Source: Acrocarpospora macrocephala
Lineage (GTDB): Bacteria > Actinomycetota > Actinomycetes > Streptosporangiales > Streptosporangiaceae
DNA length: 44,331 nt
Direction of reading: 5' to 3'
Assembly (NCBI RefSeq): GCF_009687865.1
Contig: NZ_BLAE01000031.1
Coordinates: 1-44,331, forward strand
The notes below the pieces were generated by a model, which saw only the letters and a list, made by a program, of their open reading frames with translations, did not search any database and was not told the DNA's origin. This document shows, one piece after another, positions 18,301 to 26,232 of this stretch (the first letter of the stretch is position 1; each line of letters begins with the position of its first letter). The position numbers and the translations under genes were made by a program.

Positions 18301-18521
18301 CCAACTCGGCACCGTAGGCCGAGACATTCGTGGCTGGCGTGGGCACGCCTGGCGTGATCGAGGGCGCGCTCACGCTCACCGATGGCCTCGGCCAGCACTT
18401 GATCGGTGGGGCCTCAGCAGGTCATGCCGGTGCCCCGGTCAACAGGCTCACGACCTGTTCGCGCATCACTTGGACCCACGGCCAGAACGCGGGCGCGCCG
18501 CACTCTGCTGCCGTGTGATGG
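18301..18521. other. Non-coding gap between mmsA and the MFS gene
   Basis: In these 221 bp between two convergent genes I see no convincing gene, and no strong terminator hairpin beyond a short GGCGTG/CACGCC stem. A minus-strand stretch (about 18399 down to 18300) would read ALDHARRAHASHECLGLR, which looks faintly like a piece of a TPR helix. It has stops upstream and runs into mmsA antisense, so it may be a gene remnant or chance. Confidence 0.5.
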
Positions 18522-19955
18522 TCACCGCCCTGGTTCGGGAGCCGGGGAGTGGCCGGCTCCGCGGGGGAGGACGAGGAGGACCACGGCGACGGTGATCGCC
18601 ATCAGGCCTGCGCCCACCAGGAATGCGGCGCTTGAACCCTGGGCGGGGGTGGCCTGGGTGGCGGCTACTGTGGCGAGGGCTGCGAGGCCGAGGGAGCCGC
18701 CGACCGTGCGGGAGGCGGTGAGGAGGCCGGAGACCAGGCCGGAGTTGGAGCGGTCGATTCCGGCTGTGCCGATGAGGGCGATCGGGGTGTACGAGACGCT
18801 TGCGCCCGCGCACATCAGGAAGCCTGGGATCAGGATGCCGGTGATGTAGCCGTCGGCCATCTGGGCCTGCCAGACCATGCCTGCCAGGCCGACCAGCGCC
18901 CCGGCGACGATCAGAGTGCGGTTTCCCATGCGGCGTAAGAACCAGGGGGCGGCGCGGGATGCGACGATCATCGTCAGGGCGTGGGGGAGGAAGCCGATGC
19001 CGGCCTGCAGGGGGGTGTAGTCCAAGTCGTCCTGCATGTGCAGGGACAGGAAGTACCACATGGACAGGAAGATCGTGCCCATCAGGAACATGGCCAGGCT
19101 GCTTCCGGCTACCAGGCGGTTCCGCAGCAGGCCGAGCGGCACCAAGGGCTGGGTCGTGCGCGACTGCACCAGCAGGAAGGCCGCCAAACTCAGCACGCCC
19201 GCCCCGAGCGGCACCAGAACCTCGGCCGACACCCAGCCGTGCTCGTGTGTCTGCACCGTCCCGTATGCCAGCGCGGTGAGTCCGGCGGTGACCAGGATCG
19301 TGCCGAGCACGTCCAGGCGCCGCCCCTGGCCGTAATGCGAGCGGGTGATCACGATCAGCGCGGTGATCACCAGCGCGATGCCGATCGGGACGTTGATCAG
19401 CAGGGTCCAGCGCCAGGACAGGTACTCGGTGAGCACGCCCCCGAGCGTGCCTCCGGCCGCGCCGCCCGCCGCGCCGACGGCGGTCCAGCTGGCGATCGCC
19501 TTCGTCTGGCGCGGGCCTTTGGGGAACGTGGTCGTCAGGATGGTCAGCGTGGTCGGGGCGAGCACGGCCGCGCCCAGACCCTGGACGGCTCTGGCGACGA
19601 TCAGCTGGGTGGGTGTGGTGGCGATCCCGCCCAGCAGGCTGGCCAGCGTGAACAGGGACGCGCCCACGACGAAGACGCGCCGCTCCCCATAGATGTCGGA
19701 GGCCCGGCCGCCGAGCAGCAGCAGACCGGCGAACGCCAGCACGTAGGCGTTGATGACCCACTGCAGGCCGGTCGGGGTGAGGTTCAGCTCGGTGCCCATG
19801 GCGGGAAGCGCAACATTCACAATCGACGCGTCCAGAACCCCCACGAACTGGCCCATACAGGCCAGCACGAGGACGGCCATCGCCTTGCGGTCGGAGGAGC
19901 CGGGCTCCGGGTCGAGGGCGTGCGAGGGCGGAGGGAGCTGGGCGGTCATGCCCAT
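18522..19955 (-). CDS. MFS drug exporter, DHA2 family
   Basis: This 477-aa transporter has DHA2 landmarks: MAVLVLACMGQFVGVLDASI near 29, LQWVINAYVLAFAGLLLLGG, a motif A segment GGRASDIYGERRVFVVG, and about 14 hydrophobic spans to the C-terminal VAVVLLVLPRG. It probably expels a drug-like compound by proton antiport. Two ATGs, at 19955 and 19949, are both plausible starts and neither has a clear ribosome-binding site; the long open region upstream lacks family character. It is divergent from the PotD-like lipoprotein gene, with 95 bp between starts. No regulator adjoins it. It is a different protein from the TetR-controlled exporter at 14029, so the window holds two such pumps. Confidence 0.9.
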   Translation of the reverse strand: MGMTAQLPPPSHALDPEPGSSDRKAMAVLVLACMGQFVGVLDASIVNVALPAMGTELNLTPTGLQWVINAYVLAFAGLLLLGGRASDIYGERRVFVVGASLFTLASLLGGIATTPTQLIVARAVQGLGAAVLAPTTLTILTTTFPKGPRQTKAIASWTAVGAAGGAAGGTLGGVLTEYLSWRWTLLINVPIGIALVITALIVITRSHYGQGRRLDVLGTILVTAGLTALAYGTVQTHEHGWVSAEVLVPLGAGVLSLAAFLLVQSRTTQPLVPLGLLRNRLVAGSSLAMFLMGTIFLSMWYFLSLHMQDDLDYTPLQAGIGFLPHALTMIVASRAAPWFLRRMGNRTLIVAGALVGLAGMVWQAQMADGYITGILIPGFLMCAGASVSYTPIALIGTAGIDRSNSGLVSGLLTASRTVGGSLGLAALATVAATQATPAQGSSAAFLVGAGLMAITVAVVLLVLPRGAGHSPAPEPGR

Positions 19956-20050
19956 GACTGTACGCAGGGCCTCCGACAATCCGCCGCTCGGTTTTTGGGC
20001 CCCAGGTGTGCCGAGTAGGCTCGGGGCGTCTAGCTCAGGGGAGGGGAGTC

Positions 20051-21418
20051 GTGCGGATCGCACGCCCGATGGTCGTCGCGCTGGCCGTCGCATCGGTGCT
20101 GCTCACCATGGGCTGCGGCCATGCGGTAGCAGGCTCGGCGCTGCCGGGCTCCGCGGCGCCAGGCTCCGGGGCGGTGAAGTCAGCATCGCCGGGCTTAGCG
20201 TTGCCAGGTTCCGTAGCGGCGGGTTCCGTAGCGGCGAAGTCAGCGTTGCCGGGCTCAGCGTTGGCGGGCGTTGAGGGAGGCGTGCGGGAGAGCGCATCGC
20301 CCATGTTGAGCAAATCGCCCAAAGCCGCCAGTCCCTCGTCCGCGTCCTCCTCCCCATCGCCCACCCCAAGCCCCAGTCCCAGTCCGAGTCCCGCCGGCAC
20401 TGGTGAAGGTGCGCTCGTCGTGCTCGCGCCACGTGGGCACGTGGAGTGGGGTGGCACCGATCCGCAGGTCAACTGGGTTGGTGCGTTCGAGGCAGCCAGC
20501 GGGTGCAAGGTCAACTACCTGCCGTTCGCCTACGACCCGGCCGTCGATCAGAGCGAGACCCTGGATCCTGACGCGTTCGACGTGATCGCGGCCCCGCCAG
20601 ACCTGGCCGGGCGTTTGGTCGCCGAGAAGCGGGTGGTGGAGATCGATACCGATCGGGTGGAGGGCTACCAGGACATCCCCAAACGGCTGCGCGAAGCGGC
20701 GGGCGGGCACGGTGTGCCGTATCTGTGGGATAAGAATGTCCTGCTTTACGACAGTGACAAGGTGAAGCCGCGGGACGCCGAGGCGATGTACGCGGACGCG
20801 GGTCCGGTGTTCGTCAGGGATACGCCGTTGAGTATCGCGGACGCGGCGCTCCGGCAGGGGGTCGAGGATCCGTTCGCGTTGACCGCCGAGCAGCTCGACG
20901 ATGCGGTGGGCCTGCTGGAGAAGAAGGCCGAGCGTGTCTACTGGCGGGATCCGCTGAAGGTGGTCACCGGGTTCGCGGTGGGGTCGGCGCGGTTCGGGCA
21001 GGGCACGCCGTACCTGCTGGACGCGCTGGATCGGGCCGGGAAGCCGGTCAGGGCGGTCGCGGAGGCACGGGTCACCGGGCAGGTGGATTCTTGGCAGGTA
21101 TCGGCGGAGGCGGCGCATCCGGAATGCGCCTACCTGTGGCTGAGCTGGGTGACCTCGGTGGAGGTCCAGCGTAAGGCGGTCGCCTGGACCGGCATGGCGC
21201 CGGCCAACGCCGAGGTGTGCGAGGCGGCGCCCAAGGACGTGGATCCCGCGGTGCGGGAGCGGGCCGAGCGCATCTGCGGCCTTTATGGGGTTGGCACGTC
21301 GCGGGCGTTCAAGGGGGTTTCCTTTGCCGATTACCCGGCAAAGGATTGCCAGGGCCGGGACGGGGAATGCACTGACTATGCGCAGTGGGTCGACCGCTGG
21401 AAGCAGCTGGTGGATTAG
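20051..21418 (+). CDS. PotD-like substrate-binding lipoprotein (spermidine/putrescine family) with repeat linker
   Basis: This 455-aa protein has a lipoprotein signal ending LLTMGC (Cys22). A 45-residue linker of nine five-residue repeats (consensus P/A-G-S-A-L/A, residues 27-71) follows, then a Ser/Pro-rich stretch. From about 122 on it is a type-2 periplasmic-binding fold like PotD: VNWVGAFEAASGCKVNY, FDVIAAPPDLAGRLV, GVPYLWDKNVLLYDSD, ADAALRQGVEDPFALTAEQLD and HPECAYLWLSWVTSVEVQ. It likely captures polyamines or a related cation for an ABC importer, but no permease or ATPase gene is nearby. GTG at 20051 follows GGGGAGGGG. The neighbouring amine-catabolism genes support polyamine-related use; the ligand is inferred. 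Confidence 0.85.
   Translation: MRIARPMVVALAVASVLLTMGCGHAVAGSALPGSAAPGSGAVKSASPGLALPGSVAAGSVAAKSALPGSALAGVEGGVRESASPMLSKSPKAASPSSASSSPSPTPSPSPSPSPAGTGEGALVVLAPRGHVEWGGTDPQVNWVGAFEAASGCKVNYLPFAYDPAVDQSETLDPDAFDVIAAPPDLAGRLVAEKRVVEIDTDRVEGYQDIPKRLREAAGGHGVPYLWDKNVLLYDSDKVKPRDAEAMYADAGPVFVRDTPLSIADAALRQGVEDPFALTAEQLDDAVGLLEKKAERVYWRDPLKVVTGFAVGSARFGQGTPYLLDALDRAGKPVRAVAEARVTGQVDSWQVSAEAAHPECAYLWLSWVTSVEVQRKAVAWTGMAPANAEVCEAAPKDVDPAVRERAERICGLYGVGTSRAFKGVSFADYPAKDCQGRDGECTDYAQWVDRWKQLVD
20129..20263 (+). repeat. 15-bp minisatellite, nine units, inside the PotD-like gene
   Basis: Nine head-to-tail 15-bp units run in codon phase (for example CCGGGCTCCGCGGCG, CCGGGCTTAGCGTTG, CCGGGCTCAGCGTTG). Each encodes a pentapeptide such as PGSAL, PGSVA or AKSAL directly after the lipid-anchored cysteine. 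Units differ by a few bases, and at least one pair (CCAGGTTCCGTAGCG and GCGGGTTCCGTAGCG) is nearly identical, which suggests recent slippage or unequal exchange. The tract acts as a flexible spacer between membrane anchor and binding domain, and its length may vary among strains. Confidence 0.85.
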
Positions 21419-21672
21419 CCGCGCGATCCTCAACGCGGCTTGGCTCCTCAGCGACTAAGCCCGCCGTGCCGGAAGCATGGCCATAGATACGGCTGTCCGA
21501 AGAGCGAGGCTCTCTCAGGACCGCGAGCGCGCCCGTCCCCCGCGGGGAGGCGCTTGCCAACAGGGGCGTTTCGAGTGCTCCCCCCGACCTCGGAACGCCC
21601 CGCGGCATGTCTGGCCACACCCCCGGCTACGGATTTCGTTGATTGAACGACCAGTCGAAACTGGTTCCTTTA
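21419..21672. other. Intergenic region after PotD-like gene
   Basis: No convincing gene is seen. The stretch contains a short GC palindrome (CCCCGCGGGG) and a weak AGAGC/GCTCT hairpin, and it ends in the promoter-like region of the saccharopine-dehydrogenase-family gene. A motif TTGAACGACCAGTC at 21643-21656 recurs as TTGAATGGTCAGTC 30 bp further on. Confidence 0.5.
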
Positions 21673-21709
21673 TTGAATGGTCAGTCAGTCAACTGATACC
21701 GTCTCCCGC
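21643..21709 (+). promoter_or_regulatory. Candidate leaderless promoter with two operator-like repeats
   Basis: TTGAAT (21673-21678) and TACCGT (21697-21702) are separated by 18 bp. The ATG at 21710 lies 7 bases after the second box, with no Shine-Dalgarno, as expected for a leaderless actinobacterial message. The repeats TTGAACGACCAGTC (21643-21656) and TTGAATGGTCAGTC (21673-21686) are related and partly palindromic; the second covers the -35 box. ACCAGT-CGAA-ACTGGT is a perfect short inverted repeat over the first. A TetR-type repressor, such as the one at 26216, is a plausible binder. Confidence 0.5.
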
Positions 21710-22912
21710 ATGCGTATCCTGCTTGTCGGCGCAGGTGGTGTGGGCTCCGCCGTGGTGCCCATCGCCGCTCGCCGTGACTTCTTCGAGCACATCGTCGTCG
21801 CCGACTACGAGAAAGACCGGGCGGCCGCCGTGGTCGACAGGGCGGGAGACCCGCGGTTCAGCGCGATCGCGCTCGACGCCTCGGACGCCGACGCGGTGGC
21901 GGCCGCGCTGCGCGATCACCGGTGCGATGTGCTCTTCAACGCCGTCGACCCGCGCTTCGACATGCCGCTCTTCCGGGCCGCCCTGAACGCGGGGGCGCAC
22001 TACCTGGACATGGCCATGTCCCTTTCGGTGAAACACCCCGCCAGGCCGTACGAGCTGCCGGGGGTGAAGCTCGGGGACGAGCAGTTCGCGCTGGCCGACC
22101 AGTGGCGGGCCAAGGACCGGCTGGCGCTGGTCGGGATGGGCGTGGAGCCCGGCCTGGCCGATGTGTTCGCCCGGTACGCGGCCGATCACCTGTTCCAGAG
22201 CATCGACGAGATCGGCATCCGCGACGGCGGGAACCTCACCGTTGACGGGTACGACTTCGCCCCCACGTTCTCGATCTGGACCACCATCGAGGAGTGCCTC
22301 AACCCGCCCATCGTCTGGGAGGACGGCGACTGGCACACCACCGAGCCGTTCAGCGAGCCCGAGGTCTTCGACTTCCCTGACGGCATCGGCCCGGTGGAGT
22401 GCGTGAACGTCGAGCACGAGGAGGTGCTGCTGGTCCCGCGCTGGGTGGACGCCAAGCGCGTCACCTTCAAGTACGGCCTCGGCAACGAGTTCATCGAGGT
22501 GCTCAAGACGCTGCGCAAGCTCGGCCTGGACTCGGCCGACACGCTCACCGTGAAGGGCGTCCAGGTCTCGCCGCGCGACGTGGTGGCGGCCAGCCTGCCC
22601 GATCCGTCCACGCTGGGCTCCCGGATGACGGGCAAGACCTGCGCGGGCACCTGGGTGAAGGGCGTCGGCAAGGACGGCGCGCCGCGCGAGGTGTACCTGT
22701 ACCACGTGGTCGACAACGCCTGGTCGATGCGGGAGTACGGCTGCCAGGCCGTCGTCTGGCAGACGGCCGTGCATCCGGTGGTGGCGCTGGAGCTGGTCGC
22801 GACCGGCGTCTGGCGCGGCACCGGGGTGCTGGGGCCTGAGGCGTTCGACTCGGTGCCGTTCCTGGAGCTGCTCACCGCGTACGGGTCGCCGTGGAGCATG
22901 CGCGACCAGTAG
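21710..22912 (+). CDS. Saccharopine dehydrogenase family oxidoreductase
   Basis: This 400-aa protein has an N-terminal Rossmann fold (MRILLVGAGGVGSAVVPIAA) followed by the family pattern CDVLFNAVDPRFDMPLFRAAL and AGAHYLDMAMS. MGVEPGLADVFARYAAD and a substrate domain (DGGNLTVDGYDFAPTFS) come next. The length (about 400) and layout are close to lysine 6-dehydrogenase, saccharopine dehydrogenase and carboxynorspermidine dehydrogenase, all of which reduce or oxidise an imine between amino and carbonyl partners. The family cannot be narrowed further by eye. The PotD-like lipoprotein and GABA transaminase nearby make a lysine- or polyamine-linked substrate the best guess. ATG 21710 starts the Rossmann strand directly; an in-frame ATG at 21677 lies within the promoter. 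Confidence 0.85.
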   Translation: MRILLVGAGGVGSAVVPIAARRDFFEHIVVADYEKDRAAAVVDRAGDPRFSAIALDASDADAVAAALRDHRCDVLFNAVDPRFDMPLFRAALNAGAHYLDMAMSLSVKHPARPYELPGVKLGDEQFALADQWRAKDRLALVGMGVEPGLADVFARYAADHLFQSIDEIGIRDGGNLTVDGYDFAPTFSIWTTIEECLNPPIVWEDGDWHTTEPFSEPEVFDFPDGIGPVECVNVEHEEVLLVPRWVDAKRVTFKYGLGNEFIEVLKTLRKLGLDSADTLTVKGVQVSPRDVVAASLPDPSTLGSRMTGKTCAGTWVKGVGKDGAPREVYLYHVVDNAWSMREYGCQAVVWQTAVHPVVALELVATGVWRGTGVLGPEAFDSVPFLELLTAYGSPWSMRDQ

Positions 22913-22916
22913 GGCC

Positions 22917-23129
22917 TCAGGAGAACGCGCGCAGGTGGCGCGGGTTGGGGACCGTGCCCTCGTGCGGCGGCAGCAGCGCTTCGGCGCAGTCGTCGCAGGC
23001 GTGCACGGGCGCGGAGTCGGGCAGCCGGCCCACCAGCACGCGCGGCCGGGGCCACTTCTTGTGGCAGACCACGCAGGCGTCGCCGTCACGTTGAACCGCG
23101 GTCAGGCCGACGGGGTCGAAGGTCAACAT
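22917..23129 (-). CDS. Small CxxC-type zinc-ribbon-like hypothetical protein
   Basis: This 70-aa protein carries two CxxC pairs, ACVVCHKKW near 19 and HACDDCAEAL near 45, spaced like a zinc ribbon, and ends with the short tail PNPRHLRAFS. No catalytic motif is present. The ATG at 23129 is the likely start, though an in-frame ATG at 23177 would add 16 residues and sits 9 bases after a TATAAC box, so a leaderless longer form cannot be excluded. It converges on the saccharopine-dehydrogenase-family gene, 4 bp away. Possible roles are metal binding or a small regulatory protein; family not recognised. Confidence 0.65.
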   Translation of the reverse strand: MLTFDPVGLTAVQRDGDACVVCHKKWPRPRVLVGRLPDSAPVHACDDCAEALLPPHEGTVPNPRHLRAFS

Positions 23130-23185
23130 GATGATCCGCCCGCTTTCCGGTCCATTCGGCCATCCCTTCGGTCGCATACCGGAAC

Positions 23186-23206
23186 CGTTATAACGCGGTT
23201 ACCGCG
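23186..23206. promoter_or_regulatory. Two adjacent palindromes upstream of the zinc-ribbon gene
   Basis: CGTTATAACG (23186-23195) and CGCGGTTACCGCG (23194-23206) are both perfect palindromes that share two bases. On the minus strand the first contains TATAAC, a good -10 box for the zinc-ribbon gene. A protein binding either site would cover the promoter. Evidence is sequence symmetry and position only. Confidence 0.45.
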
Positions 23207-23257
23207 CGTGATCGACTAGCGCGATGTCAAGGGGCGGTTAAATGAAGGGAACGCGGA

Positions 23258-23294
23258 ATAACAAAAGGGGCACCCGACCGCAAGCCGGGTGCCC
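23258..23294 (-). terminator. Intrinsic terminator of gabT
   Basis: Read on the minus strand, the gabT stop is followed by a 9-bp stem, GGGCACCCG with CGGGTGCCC (arms 23286-23294 and 23268-23276), and then CTTTTGTTATT. This is a classic rho-independent terminator with a T-rich tail, uncommon in such GC-rich DNA. Confidence 0.88.
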
Positions 23295-23306
23295 TAGTGC
23301 GGATTC

Positions 23307-24659
23307 TCAGAGTTCGGAGACCGCCTTTTCGAGGATGGTGAGCCCTTCCTCAAGCAGGTGCTCGGGCATCACCAGCGGCGGGAGAAAGCGCAATACATTC
23401 CCATAAGTCCCCGCGGTCAGCACGACCAGGCCTTCCGCGTGGCACCGCTTGGCGATCTCGCCCGCGGCGGTCGGGTGCGGGTCCTTGGTGCCGGGCACGA
23501 CCAGCTCGATCGCGGTCATCGCCCCCCGTCCCCGGACGTCGCCGATGATCGCGAACCGCTCCTGGAGCCCGCGCAGCCGGGGCAGCATGATCTCGCCGAT
23601 CCTGGCGGCCTTCGCGACCAGCCCGTCCGCCTCGATCGTCTCCAGCACGCCGAGGGCCGCCTCGCAGGCCAGCGGATTGCCGCCGTAGGTGCCGCCGAGC
23701 CCGCCCACGTGCACCGCGTCCAGCAGCTCGGCGCGCCCGGTCACCGCCGCCAGCGGCAGGCCTCCGGCGATGCCCTTCGCCGTCGTGATGATGTCCGGAA
23801 CGATCCCCTCGTCCTCACAGGCGAACAACGCACCCGTACGGGCGAAGCCGGTCTGCACCTCATCCGCGATGAACACGATCCCGTTGGCCTTGCAGAACTC
23901 CAGGATCCTGGGCAGGAACCCGCGTGCCGGCACGATGAACCCGCCCTCGCCCGCGATCGGCTCGATCACCACGGCGGCCACGTTCTCCGCGCCCACCTGC
24001 TTGCTGATCATGTCGATGGCCTGCGCGGCCGCCTCCTCCGCGCAGTTCTCCGGACCGGTCGGCCACCGGAACGGGTACGCCAGCGGCACCCGGTACACCT
24101 CCGGCGCGAACGGCCCGAACCCCTGCTTGTACGGCATGTTCTTGGCGGTCAGCGTCATCGTCAGCAGCGTGCGCCCGTGATACCCGTGATCGAACACGAC
24201 CACCGCCTGCCGCCCGGTGGCGCTCCTGGCCACCTTGACCGCGTTCTCCACGGCCTCCGCGCCGCTGTTCACCAGGAACGTGCGCTTCTCGTGGTCCCCC
24301 GGCGTGAGCGCGTTGAGCTTCTCGCAGACGTCCACGTACGACTCGTACGGCGTGACCATGAAGCACGTATGGGTGAATTCGCCCACCTGCCTCCGGACCC
24401 GATCCACCACCCGCGGCGCCGCGTTGCCGACGCTGGTCACCGCGATGCCGGAACCGAAGTCGATCAGCGAGTTGCCGTCCGCGTCCACCACGACACCGCC
24501 GCCCGCCTGGGTCACGAAGACCGGCAGGGTGGTGCCGATGCCCGGCGGCACGGCCGCCTGCTTGCGGGCGAACAGCTCGCGCGAGCGCGGCCCGGGGATC
24601 TCGGTGATGAGGCGGCGCTCCTGCGCGAGTCCAGGCCCGCCCTCAGCTGTGGTGCTCAT
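23307..24659 (-). CDS. gabT: 4-aminobutyrate--2-oxoglutarate transaminase
   Basis: This 450-aa class III PLP aminotransferase carries the GABA-transaminase pattern: DFGSGIAVTSVGN near 67, FLVNSGAEAVENAVK (128-142), DHGYHGRT (157-164), IEPIAGEGGFIVP (232-244), DEVQTGFARTG (266-276), Schiff-base Lys295 in TTAKGIAGG and GGTYGGNPLACEAAL. It moves the amino group of GABA to 2-oxoglutarate, giving succinate semialdehyde. The ATG at 24659 is used because the preceding open codons are shadow sequence. It is divergent from a PucR regulator gene, with 103 bp between them, and is followed by its own terminator. Aldehyde dehydrogenase at 27071 is a likely partner for the product. Confidence 0.95.
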   Translation of the reverse strand: MSTTAEGGPGLAQERRLITEIPGPRSRELFARKQAAVPPGIGTTLPVFVTQAGGGVVVDADGNSLIDFGSGIAVTSVGNAAPRVVDRVRRQVGEFTHTCFMVTPYESYVDVCEKLNALTPGDHEKRTFLVNSGAEAVENAVKVARSATGRQAVVVFDHGYHGRTLLTMTLTAKNMPYKQGFGPFAPEVYRVPLAYPFRWPTGPENCAEEAAAQAIDMISKQVGAENVAAVVIEPIAGEGGFIVPARGFLPRILEFCKANGIVFIADEVQTGFARTGALFACEDEGIVPDIITTAKGIAGGLPLAAVTGRAELLDAVHVGGLGGTYGGNPLACEAALGVLETIEADGLVAKAARIGEIMLPRLRGLQERFAIIGDVRGRGAMTAIELVVPGTKDPHPTAAGEIAKRCHAEGLVVLTAGTYGNVLRFLPPLVMPEHLLEEGLTILEKAVSEL

Positions 24660-24762
24660 GCTTTCGACGGTACGGCTCCCGCTCCCGCCTGCCGATGCTC
24701 CGCCATGGAACAATTGGCACACCCGGCTTGGCCGGAATGCACAACCCCGGAGGTAACACGGC

Positions 24763-26232
24763 ATGGCGCCGAGTTTGCGCAGGGTGGCGGCGCTGGAGGC
24801 GCTGCGCTTGCGGCTGCTCGCGGGTGGGGGCGCGCTGGATCGGCCGGTGCGCTGGGTCGCGGTCAGCGAGCTGGAGGATCCGACGCCGTTCCTCGAAGGC
24901 GACGAACTCGTGCTCACCACGGGCATGCGGCTGACCTCGGACGACGCGAAGCTCTACGTGTCGCGGCTGGTCACGCGGGGGGCGGCCGGGCTCGGGTTCG
25001 GGGTCGGGCTGACGCACGAGGAGGTGCCCGCGGGGTTCGTGCGGGCGGCCGAGGAGGCCGGGCTGCCGCTGGTGGAGGTGCCCCGCGCCACGCCGTTCAT
25101 CGCTGTCGGCAAGGCGGTCAGCGACCTGCTCGCGGCCGAGCGGTATGAGGAGATCCGAGGCGCTTTCGCCGCGCAGGGCCGGCTGACCCGGGCGGCGCTC
25201 CAGCCGGAGGGCATGGACGCGGTCGTCGACCGCCTGGCCCGCGAGATCGGCGGCTGGGTGCTCCTCCTCGACGAAGCCGGAAATATCCGGCATGCGGCGG
25301 GGGAGCCCGGCGGGAAGAAGGACGGGGCCGCGGAACTGGCCGCGAAAAGGGCTGCCGCGCTGGCGCCCGAGGTCGCCCGGCTGCGCGCCGCCGGAGCGCC
25401 GTCGAGCCTCGCCCTCGCCGCCCCCGACGAGCACGTGGTCGTCCAGCCCCTGGGCCGGCGCGGCTCCTTCGCCGTCGGCTCGGCCCGGCCGTTCTCCGCC
25501 ATCGGGCACACCATCATCAACGCCGCCGCCTCCCTGCTGACACTCGGCCTTGAACAGGGGAGCGGTCCAAAGGAGGGCGGCCGTCGCGTCCGCGCCGCCG
25601 TCCTGCGCCTCCTGCTGGCCGGCGAAGTCCAGGGCGCGACCGAGACAGTCGCCGAACTCGGCGCGGAACTCCCGTCAGGACCGCTGATCGTGCTCGCCTG
25701 CGACACCCCCGACCCCGACGCGCTGGTCGCCTGCCTGCCCTGCTTCACCGCGCCCTACGGAGAGATCACGATCGCCCTGGCCCCGGCCGCCGAAGCCGAG
25801 GACCTGATCGCCCTCGCCGCCGCCCGCGGCCGGGTCGGCGCGAGTAACCCCGCCAGCGACCCCAAGGACCTGAGCACGGCCATCGACCAGGCAGAACAAG
25901 CGCTCGTCACGGCCAACCCCGTGGCCCGGTTCGCGGAACTGGCCGGGCAGGGACTGCTGTCCCTGGTCGACCCGGAGGCCGCCCGCGCCTTCGCCGCCGC
26001 CCTGCTCGCCCCCCTGCACGCGTACGGCTCCCGCGCCGACCTGGTCAGCTCGCTCCACGCGTACCTGGCCAGCAACGGCCACTGGGACGCGGCGGCGCAA
26101 CGCCTCGGCGTGCACCGCCACACGCTGCGCTACCGGATGCGCCGGGTCGGCGAGCTGCTGGGCCGGGACCTGGACGACCCGGCCACCCGCGCCGAACTCT
26201 GGATCGCCCTGACGTTCAACCCCGGCGGATGA
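24763..26232 (+). CDS. PucR family transcriptional regulator (GABA/polyamine type)
   Basis: This 489-aa regulator has a PucR N-terminal domain (VRWVAVSELEDPTPFLEGDE at about 28-47, then LVLTTGMRL), a central segment, and a C-terminal HTH_30 helix-turn-helix (ASNGHWDAAAQRLGVHRHTL near 443). GGAGGT lies 8 nt before the ATG. Because it is transcribed away from gabT, with both promoters in the shared 103-bp gap, it most likely controls gabT, as PucR-type regulators such as GabR/AdeR-like proteins do for amine catabolism. Its 3' end overlaps the convergent TetR gene by 17 nt. It is a different branch from the PucR at 7140, which is longer and in a peptidase context. Confidence 0.92.
   Translation: MAPSLRRVAALEALRLRLLAGGGALDRPVRWVAVSELEDPTPFLEGDELVLTTGMRLTSDDAKLYVSRLVTRGAAGLGFGVGLTHEEVPAGFVRAAEEAGLPLVEVPRATPFIAVGKAVSDLLAAERYEEIRGAFAAQGRLTRAALQPEGMDAVVDRLAREIGGWVLLLDEAGNIRHAAGEPGGKKDGAAELAAKRAAALAPEVARLRAAGAPSSLALAAPDEHVVVQPLGRRGSFAVGSARPFSAIGHTIINAAASLLTLGLEQGSGPKEGGRRVRAAVLRLLLAGEVQGATETVAELGAELPSGPLIVLACDTPDPDALVACLPCFTAPYGEITIALAPAAEAEDLIALAAARGRVGASNPASDPKDLSTAIDQAEQALVTANPVARFAELAGQGLLSLVDPEAARAFAAALLAPLHAYGSRADLVSSLHAYLASNGHWDAAAQRLGVHRHTLRYRMRRVGELLGRDLDDPATRAELWIALTFNPGG

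Noticed and set aside
18216-18398. 60-codon minus-strand frame with TPR-like helix residues
   Set aside because: Too short, bounded by stops, half antisense to mmsA, no ribosome-binding site; noted only as a possible remnant.
19750-20274. Apparent pentapeptide-repeat protein in the minisatellite (both strands)
   Set aside because: The A-x-L/F-like pattern arises from the 15-bp repeat read in other frames. The lipoprotein frame has a signal peptide, a ribosome-binding site and a full binding domain.
23358-25148. 596-codon plus-strand open frame
   Set aside because: It runs antisense to gabT and then into PucR out of frame; composition is that of a shadow.
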